Source: CAYVSF01 sp046482855
Lineage (GTDB): Bacteria > Bacteroidota > Bacteroidia > Bacteroidales > UBA12077
Direction: 5' to 3'
Assembly (NCBI GenBank): GCA_046482855.1
Contig: JAWOEH010000068.1
Coordinates: forward strand, 1 to 20,119
DNA: 20,119 bases
Each line of letters begins with the position of its first letter. Position 1 is the first letter of the stretch. Made by a program: the position numbers and the translations under genes. Below the pieces are notes generated by a model. That model was given only the letters and a program-made list of their open reading frames with translations. It was not told the origin of the DNA and made no database searches. Positions 15,016 to 20,119 of this stretch are shown here, one piece after another.

Positions 15016-16185
15016 CTAAAAATTAATCCAAATCGATAGCAGAAGATATAAGTAATGTGCAACTACCCCCGCTACGATACCTCCAATTGTATGGGATAAT
15101 AACGCACTTGAAGTAAGGCGTCGAAAATTCAATGTATCCAACATGGCAGTATGTGTACTCAGGTATCCACTCCAACACATGCCCATGGCAGTAAATACGG
15201 CAATTTCGTTTCCGGTAATAATTCCTTGCGCTACAAAAGCTTTTACCAGGGAAAGAGCCGCTCCAACCGCTCCCAAAGCAGTTATCGGGAAAGCTACCAA
15301 CTCAGCATGTTTGAATCCAAACAATCCATAGAAAAGCCAGTCGAGCCACTCAGCTACCTTAGGCAATACGGGTACTCCTTCGTAAGCCATGCCTTGGTAT
15401 CCTTCGGCAACATCTTTGGGTCCAAAGGTAAGTATCATTACAAATGTACTGATAATCAATACACCGGGAATAATCTGTAACCCTAAGTCTACGCCGGATT
15501 TGCCGCCATCGAGAATGGCGTTGAGAAAGCGCAAAAAGGTGCTCCCCTTTGATTTAAAGGAAATGTCAGAGGTATCCTCTGATTCATCGAGACCAATCTC
15601 TTCATGTGGCTCAATTTTATTGCGAATAAGATGTTGCATCAGCCGTGTGGAAACAACAGCCCCAACAACAGCAGCAACTAAACCAACCATGGCCGAACTA
15701 AAATAGCCAAAACTGGACATAAAGGTCAGTACAATTAAGCCCATCCCAAAAGCGGTACCGAAATTGGTAAGTGAAATTAATTCATACTGCCGGAAATACT
15801 TTTTAAAGCTCTTGTCATTGGACAAACTAATAATCGCGGGGTTATCGGAAAAGAAAGTCATCAACCCTGCAAGAGAAGCGACACCCGGTAGGTTAAACAG
15901 GGGACGCATTAGGGGTGCAAGCACAATTTCCAACAATCGCACCACGCCAAACTCAATCATCAGCTTACCCAAGGCTCCGGTAAGGACCGTAATTCCCATA
16001 ATAAAGAATACGGTATTCATCAACAGATCCCAAGCAGTACGCATAATGGTGTTAAGCATATTCGTAACCCCCATAACGGTACCCAGGTAGCCAAAAAATC
16101 CAAAGAAAAGGAGAAGAAAAACAAACGCTTCGTAGCGTCGATCCCGTAGGAATCCGCTGCGTTTAATGTGTTTTATCGCATTCAT
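15016..16185 (-). CDS. Multi-pass membrane protein with nucleoside-recognition (Gate) domain
   Basis: A 389-residue integral membrane protein of about eight or nine predicted helices. The stretch WDLLMNTVFFIMGITVLTGA, followed by LAPLMRPLFNLPGVASLAG and FFSDNPAIISLSNDKSF, is the Gate/nucleoside-recognition pattern shared by SpmA/SpmB, FeoB and concentrative nucleoside transporters. The second half (GGKSGVDLGLQIIPGVLIIS, VAFPITALGAVGAAL) looks like a second copy of the fold. A charged cytoplasmic loop (about 190-215, rich in E/D/S) separates the halves. Gate-domain proteins of this type have no firmly known substrate, so transport is only a family-level inference. It has its own promoter and terminator, so is monocistronic, and neighbours do not suggest a role. 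Confidence 0.85.
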   Translation of the reverse strand: MNAIKHIKRSGFLRDRRYEAFVFLLLFFGFFGYLGTVMGVTNMLNTIMRTAWDLLMNTVFFIMGITVLTGALGKLMIEFGVVRLLEIVLAPLMRPLFNLPGVASLAGLMTFFSDNPAIISLSNDKSFKKYFRQYELISLTNFGTAFGMGLIVLTFMSSFGYFSSAMVGLVAAVVGAVVSTRLMQHLIRNKIEPHEEIGLDESEDTSDISFKSKGSTFLRFLNAILDGGKSGVDLGLQIIPGVLIISTFVMILTFGPKDVAEGYQGMAYEGVPVLPKVAEWLDWLFYGLFGFKHAELVAFPITALGAVGAALSLVKAFVAQGIITGNEIAVFTAMGMCWSGYLSTHTAMLDTLNFRRLTSSALLSHTIGGIVAGVVAHYLYLLLSIWINF

Positions 16186-16220
16186 AATACCCCTGTTAAT
16201 TACTATTCAAAAATGACTTG

Positions 16221-16228
16221 CAAAAATA
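16221..16228 (-). promoter_or_regulatory. Candidate -7 box for the Gate-domain gene
   Basis: The minus strand reads TATTTTTG, an exact TAnnTTTG, 35 bp before the ATG at 16185. The upstream element is only TTTC at 20 bp, so the promoter is plausible but not complete. Confidence 0.45.
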
Positions 16229-16279
16229 GAGGCTTTTTACTAGTGAAACTTGATAAAACTCATGAAAATGAAAAAAATG

Positions 16280-16317
16280 AAAAAAAAACCTCTGTCCTGC
16301 AACAGGTTCATAACAGA
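16280..16317 (-). terminator. Probable terminator of the hybrid kinase gene
   Basis: In minus-strand RNA TCTGT pairs with ACAGA (16317-16313, 16295-16291) and inside it CCTG with CAGG (16306-16303, 16299-16296) around TTG, with a one-sided bulge, followed by GG and nine T residues (16288-16280). It lies about 80 bp past the kinase stop at 16399. Confidence 0.55.
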
Positions 16318-16398
16318 CCCTAAGCTGGATAAGTAATAAATTGTACAGCAAATGATGATTGTCTGCAATTTTGGCAAGAGGACAAGTAGCTCATTGAT

Positions 16399-18678
16399 CT
16401 ATTTCTTTACCAGGAGATATTTATCCATCAAATGAAGTAACTCTCTTCTATCAATGGGTTTGGCAATATAATCGTCGCAACCTGCAGCCCGAATAATTCG
16501 CTCATCTTCGGTTAAGGCATTGGCTGTTTGTGCAATAATGGGCAATTGGGGGCGGAAGGATTTTATCTCTTTCGTTGCTGAAAGTCCATCGAGCACTGGT
16601 AGCTGAATATCCATTAAAACCACATCGATGTCGTCTACCTGCCGGCACATTTCAACAGCTTCGGCGCCATCGGTAGCTTCCAGAATGTCCACACCTGTGG
16701 GTTGAAGAAACTTGGAGAGTAATTGCATGCTTACAGGACTATCTTCTACCACCAGTATTTTTCTTTTGTTCCAGGCATAGCGCTCATTATCCCCATTCGT
16801 AGTAAAGGATGCTTGTTTTTTTCGAACCTTGTAATAAGGAATGGTAAAATAGAAGGTACTGCCTCTACCCTTTTCTGAAGTGACCCACAACCTGCCGTTT
16901 AATTTATCGACAATTCCCTGCGAAATGCTTAATCCCAGGCCTGTCCCTCCATATTTACGTGTAAAAGATTCATCGGCCTGACGAAAATGCATGAAAGCAA
17001 TTTGCTTTTCCTCCTCACTCATGCCAATACCAGTATCTTCAACAAAAAACAGCAATTCATCATTTTCTATCCGGTAGCCAAATCGTATATGGCCCTCACT
17101 GGTAAACTTAAAGGCGTTGTGAACTAAGTTATAAAGCACTTGCCTCACCCTATTTCCATCTGTATAAACAGGAAAGTCCTGTCCACTGATCTTTTCAAGC
17201 GTAAAATCGATATGTTGTTTGCGTTGAGCCTCCCGTTCGGAATAAAAATAGGCATATAACTCATCAACAATCTGGTTCAGGTTATACTCCTGATAATTGA
17301 TATTGAGTTGTCCGGATTCCAGTTTAGAGATATCGATAATATCATTGATCAAGTTAAGTAAAACCTTACTGCTCTTATGAATAATTTCCAGGTATTGCTT
17401 ATGCTTCTCGGGGAATACCGGATTATCTTTCAACAATTTAGAAAAGCCGATAATCCCGTTCATCGGCGTGCGCACTTCATGGGAAATATTTGCCAAGAAG
17501 GCCGATTTTAACCGATTGGCCTCTTCAGCTTTCTGTCTTGCTGTTTCAAGCCGCTCATTTTTCATTTCAATTTCAGCAATATAACGCTTTCGTTCTTTAA
17601 GTTTACGTCGCCGCAATAAGATATAAACCCACAAAACAATAATTACTGTCACTAATAACAACAAGGTTATGCCGAAGAAAAGGGTCAACTGTTTATTCTC
17701 CTCAAACACTTCGGCGGGGTTATTGACTATCTCGGTATTTGCGGGAAGATCTCTGCGCTTTATATCAAACTCTTTCAGCAGTTGATGGTCAAATGCATAT
17801 TTGGATGGTGCTATATCGATGTTAATCTCTTTGGGCGACTGTCCTTGTAAAATCAACATGGCTTTCTCTGCTGCCATACGTCCATGAGTTACACCACTAT
17901 TCAACTTCCCCCCGATAATACCTTCGCCCAGATAGAAATCCCAAAAGCCAAACACAGGCACTTTTGCAACCTCATTAATTCGACGGATACTCTCCTTAAA
18001 GCTGATGTACTTCATGTGTTTATCGCGCACAAATACCGATAGAAGAACAATGTCTCCGGGATCCAGGGAAGAAATTTTTTGATATAGCTCCTCGAAGGAA
18101 TAGTGGGTTAAGTACTGGTAGCGTAGCTGGGAAGGTTGAAGTTCAAACAATTCCTGCGACCGCTGTCGAATAATATTTCCCGTACGGGTATTATCGGCAA
18201 CAATGTAAAGGGTATCATAATCAGGAAAAAGATCTTTTATTAGGGCTACATTCCCGGCATAGTCAACTTCCTCAAGTATTCCTGTATAATCTACAGGAAA
18301 CTTATGCGGAAAATTCACTCCACAGAAGACTACCGGAACATCGGGAAACAATCTTTTTTTGTAGGTACGCAAAAAGTCCAGCGCATTGTCATCTGCAACC
18401 ACAACCACATCCATGTCGATATCGGCATACTTTTGATGCAATAATTCGTACATCTCCTCGTAATAATCGGGTAGCATAAAGCGTTTGGAATCGAGCGATT
18501 CCATGTAGATTTCATAAGGCTCGTTAAAGGTAGAAAAGCTTGAGCGAAAACCATGAATGATGTCATCGGTCCATCGCAACCCCTCATGGTAGGAGTTTAA
18601 GAGCAAAACATGCTTCTTCTGACCATAAGCCAAAGAAGAGAGCAGCACAAAGATAAGGACAACATATCGCTTTAGCAT
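16399..18678 (-). CDS. Hybrid sensor histidine kinase with ABC_sub_bind-type periplasmic sensor
   Basis: A 759-residue membrane kinase when started at ATG 18678 (MLKRYVVLIFVLLSSLAYGQ), which gives a clean signal peptide; the alternative ATG at 18702 adds eight poorly fitting residues. Order of domains: signal peptide 1-20, periplasmic sensor about 21-325 resembling PF04392 (HVLLLNSYHEGLRWTDDI, VVVVADDNALDFLRTY, FCGVNFP), one membrane helix about 333-355, basic linker/coiled coil, HisKA with H400 (FLANISHEVRTPMNGIIGF), HATPase with the N box LYNLVHNAFKF, G1 DTGIGM and G2 GGTGLGLSIS, then a receiver domain 640-755 with phospho-acceptor D690 (VLMDIQLPVLDG) and KP at the end. No HPt domain or DNA-binding output is fused, and no partner response regulator is in the window. 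Sensed ligand unknown. Confidence 0.93.
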   Translation of the reverse strand: MLKRYVVLIFVLLSSLAYGQKKHVLLLNSYHEGLRWTDDIIHGFRSSFSTFNEPYEIYMESLDSKRFMLPDYYEEMYELLHQKYADIDMDVVVVADDNALDFLRTYKKRLFPDVPVVFCGVNFPHKFPVDYTGILEEVDYAGNVALIKDLFPDYDTLYIVADNTRTGNIIRQRSQELFELQPSQLRYQYLTHYSFEELYQKISSLDPGDIVLLSVFVRDKHMKYISFKESIRRINEVAKVPVFGFWDFYLGEGIIGGKLNSGVTHGRMAAEKAMLILQGQSPKEINIDIAPSKYAFDHQLLKEFDIKRRDLPANTEIVNNPAEVFEENKQLTLFFGITLLLLVTVIIVLWVYILLRRRKLKERKRYIAEIEMKNERLETARQKAEEANRLKSAFLANISHEVRTPMNGIIGFSKLLKDNPVFPEKHKQYLEIIHKSSKVLLNLINDIIDISKLESGQLNINYQEYNLNQIVDELYAYFYSEREAQRKQHIDFTLEKISGQDFPVYTDGNRVRQVLYNLVHNAFKFTSEGHIRFGYRIENDELLFFVEDTGIGMSEEEKQIAFMHFRQADESFTRKYGGTGLGLSISQGIVDKLNGRLWVTSEKGRGSTFYFTIPYYKVRKKQASFTTNGDNERYAWNKRKILVVEDSPVSMQLLSKFLQPTGVDILEATDGAEAVEMCRQVDDIDVVLMDIQLPVLDGLSATKEIKSFRPQLPIIAQTANALTEDERIIRAAGCDDYIAKPIDRRELLHLMDKYLLVKK

Positions 18679-18681
18679 AGG

Positions 18682-18689
18682 CAAAGATA
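18682..18689 (-). promoter_or_regulatory. Candidate -7 box overlapping the kinase start
   Basis: The minus strand reads TATCTTTG, an exact TAnnTTTG, ending four bases before the ATG at 18678. If used, the mRNA would be nearly leaderless. No TTG lies at the expected distance upstream, so this could be chance. Confidence 0.3.
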
Positions 18690-18748
18690 AATGGAAGTAC
18701 AAATTAGTAATTTTTAGACGAAAGAAAAAACTATTTGTCCATACATTG

Positions 18749-18777
18749 AAAAAGGGCTGCCTTTTTCAAGACAGCCC
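18749..18777 (-). terminator. Rho-independent terminator of the rnf operon
   Basis: On the minus strand GGGCTGTCTT and AAGGCAGCCC pair over 10 positions (one U-G) around a GAAA tetraloop, followed by five T residues (18753-18749). It lies 24 bp past the rnfA stop. Confidence 0.88.
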
Positions 18778-18800
18778 CAAAATTATAATTTATGCAAGGA

Positions 18801-19373
18801 TTATACAATGCCGGAAAAGCCCATAAATGCGAGGGCCAACAAGCCAGCAACGATAAAAGCAATAGGCACCCCTTTAAAAGGTTTGGGCACATCTACCATA
18901 TCCAGATGTTCACGTAAACCAGCAAAGGTTATCAAGGCAAGTCCAAAACCTACTGCATTTGCCATGGCGTATACCACGCTCTCCAACAGATTATAGTCGG
19001 TCTGTACAGCCAGAATAGCAACCCCTAGTACAGCGCAATTCGTAGTAATAAGAGGTAAAAAGATTCCCAGAGCCTGATACATGGCCGGGCTCACTTTTTT
19101 TAGAATAATTTCAACCAACTGCACTAAAGAAGCAATCACCAAGATAAAGGTGATGGTTTGCATGAAGGTAATATTTAGTGGCTCAAGAATATAGTTCTGA
19201 ATAAGATACGTAACAATAGTAGCAATAACCATAACAAAAGTTACAGCTCCGGTCATGCCCACGGATGTTTCTACCTTACTTGAGACCCCAATAAACGGGC
19301 AAACACCCAAAAATTGAGCCAGAACAATATTGTTGACAAAAATGGCAGATATGATGATAATAATGTAGTCCAT
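18801..19373 (-). CDS. rnfA: Rnf electron-transport complex subunit A
   Basis: A 190-residue, six-helix inner-membrane subunit of Rnf (Rsx), the complex that couples ferredoxin:NAD+ electron transfer to Na+ or H+ movement. The family signature NNIVLAQFLGVCPFIGVS is at 14-31. Cys25 and Cys113 (in LITTNCAVLG) are the residues that, with the equivalent pair of RnfE, bind an iron-sulfur centre inside the membrane. Length equals that of typical RnfA (about 190-193). It starts 11 bp after the rnfE stop and is followed at once by a strong terminator, so it is the last gene of the operon, matching the rnfBCDGEA order common in Bacteroidota. Confidence 0.97.
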   Translation of the reverse strand: MDYIIIIISAIFVNNIVLAQFLGVCPFIGVSSKVETSVGMTGAVTFVMVIATIVTYLIQNYILEPLNITFMQTITFILVIASLVQLVEIILKKVSPAMYQALGIFLPLITTNCAVLGVAILAVQTDYNLLESVVYAMANAVGFGLALITFAGLREHLDMVDVPKPFKGVPIAFIVAGLLALAFMGFSGIV

Positions 19374-19384
19374 ATCAATCTGAT

Positions 19385-19936
19385 TTATGAGAGTTTCTTA
19401 CTCAGTTTGTTCATCAAAACAATTAGGTACCCGAGGGCAATAAAAGCTCCAGGGGCCAATACAAAGACCAACATCCCATCGCCCTGTTGGTAGGTAGTTT
19501 CAGGGTTAAAGATCTTGGCAAACCCTTCGGCAATTTTCCAGCCAAAAAGGGCTCCACTTCCGAGTATTTCGCGTACGCCGCCCAGGATTGTTAAGGCCAT
19601 AGCAAAACCAAGGCCCATGCCTAACCCATCGATTATGGAAGAGAAGATATTATTTTTTGAGGCAAAAGCTTCAGAACGTCCAAGGACCAAGCAGTTTACA
19701 ACAATCAGGGGAATAAAGAGCCCTAATTGCTCAAACAACGAAGGCAAGTAGGCCTGCATAGTAAGTTCCACAATAGTTACAAAGGAAGCAATAATTACAA
19801 TAAAGGAAGGGATACGCACCTTATCGGGAATTTGTGATTTAATAATCGAAACCACCAAATTCGACATCACCAAAACAAAGGTGGTTGCCAATCCCATGCC
19901 CAATCCGTTAATGGCTGAAGTAGTTACCCCAAGTGT
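19385..19936 (-). CDS. rnfE: Rnf electron-transport complex subunit E, 5' end missing
   Basis: Similarity to RnfE (RsxE) runs from TLGVTTSAINGLGMGLATTF to the C-terminus (184 residues). The TTG at 19903 is not the start: in-frame RnfE sequence continues to 19936 (threonine of the family motif CPTL) and then stops matching exactly where the DNA changes composition. The missing N-terminus (about 20 residues, normally an amphipathic segment plus the first Cys-Pro of the intramembrane cluster) is therefore cut off by the junction, not by evolution of the protein. The second cluster cysteine is present in LIVVNCLVLG. It forms an inverted-topology pair with RnfA in the membrane. Upstream genes (rnfG, D, C, B) would be expected next on the real chromosome. 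Confidence 0.93.
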   Translation of the reverse strand, partial: TLGVTTSAINGLGMGLATTFVLVMSNLVVSIIKSQIPDKVRIPSFIVIIASFVTIVELTMQAYLPSLFEQLGLFIPLIVVNCLVLGRSEAFASKNNIFSSIIDGLGMGLGFAMALTILGGVREILGSGALFGWKIAEGFAKIFNPETTYQQGDGMLVFVLAPGAFIALGYLIVLMNKLSKKLS

Positions 19937-19940
19937 TGTC
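19933..19940. other. Chimeric junction
   Basis: RnfE similarity (minus strand) ends at 19936 and GspF similarity (plus strand) begins at 19933-19936; the two conserved families abut inside their domains without spacer, terminal repeat or target duplication. Base composition changes at the same point. Confidence 0.8.
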
Positions 19941-20119
19941 CGGACTGCCCCTGGAGGAGGCCCTGGGCACCGTGGCTCGCCAGAGCGAGAAGGCCCGCAT
20001 CCGCAGCATGCTCATGGCAGTGCGTACCCGGGTGATGGAGGGGCACACCCTGGCCCGTGGGCTGGGGATTTCCTCCATGTGTTCCCGGATATCTACCGCA
20101 CCACGGTCTCCGCCGGCGA
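19936..20119 (+). CDS. gspF: Fragment of type II secretion inner-membrane protein GspF, foreign and frameshifted
   Basis: On the plus strand the sequence encodes LSGLPLEEALGTVARQSEK and, further, RVMEGHTLARGL, then after a one-base frame change DFLHVFPDIYRTTVSAG: the conserved mid-region of GspF (T2SF domain, platform protein of the type II secretion system). GC content of 19941-20119 is about 69% by count (123 of 179), against under 50% in the adjoining rnfE. The frame is open on both sides, with no start or stop. The frame change lies in GGGG at 20064-20067, where one more base would restore the reading frame. The similarity and codon use point to a high-GC proteobacterium. It is most likely a mis-joined read or contig end rather than part of this genome. 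Confidence 0.85.
   Translation, partial: MSGLPLEEALGTVARQSEKARIRSMLMAVRTRVMEGHTLARGLGISSMCSRISTAPRSPPA

Noticed and set aside
1..20119. CRISPR array, integrase, IS element, toxin-antitoxin or defence island, tRNA/rRNA, riboswitch
   Set aside because: Looked for on both strands; no regularly spaced repeats, transposase-like genes, clover-leaf segments or defence protein families were seen. All intact genes but the orphan lipoprotein belong to known families.
19930..20119. Horizontal acquisition of a type II secretion gene
   Set aside because: The fragment starts and ends inside GspF, interrupts rnfE at a blunt joint and has no flanking repeats; a mis-assembly explains it better.

Overview
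The window is a stretch of a Bacteroidota chromosome, most likely from an anaerobic or microaerophilic Bacteroidales/Marinilabiliales-type organism. Four things point there: the family make-up (SpII lipoproteins, a hybrid kinase with an ABC_sub_bind-type sensor, an Rnf complex, a TetR-TolC-HlyD-ABC2 exporter operon), near absence of Shine-Dalgarno sequences, moderate GC, and several upstream matches to the Bacteroidota promoter form TTG / TAnnTTTG. The last ~184 bases do not belong to it: at about position 19936 the sequence switches inside rnfE to ~69% GC DNA encoding a piece of a proteobacterial-type GspF (type II secretion) on the other strand, which looks like a chimeric contig end.

Layout. 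1-1736 (+): 3'-part of a KtrB/TrkH potassium channel subunit and its single-RCK KtrA partner. 1750-4539 (-): a surface-type 5'-nucleotidase lipoprotein with a clear terminator, a 147-bp nested inverted-repeat element (3416-3562), and an orphan lipoprotein. 4884-5592 (-): a strongly decayed short-chain dehydrogenase pseudogene with about ten premature stops and two frameshifts, filling what otherwise looks like empty intergenic DNA. 5649-6912 (+): a PerR-like regulator with a palindromic operator region, followed by a Prx6-type peroxiredoxin and a terminator; this is a peroxide-response operon. 6941-12652 (-): promoter, tetR, tolC, hlyD and two ABC-2 permeases, a drug/xenobiotic exporter of YbhGFSR type without any ATPase gene. 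12762-14891 (-): tex. 15016-16185 (-): a Gate-domain membrane protein. 16399-18678 (-): a hybrid sensor kinase. 18801-19936 (-): rnfA and the truncated rnfE, the end of an rnf operon whose other genes would lie beyond the window.

How it fits together: most units are separate housekeeping or stress modules (K+ uptake, nucleotide scavenging, peroxide defence, efflux, transcription accessory factor, signalling, ion-motive electron transfer), each with its own promoter and terminator. I see no defence island, CRISPR array, integrase, IS element, tRNA or rRNA, and no convincing undescribed system. The items most worth checking are the chimeric end, the hidden SDR pseudogene, the nested inverted repeat, the PerR-like protein that keeps the peroxide-sensing metal site but has lost the structural zinc cysteines, and the ATPase-less exporter operon.
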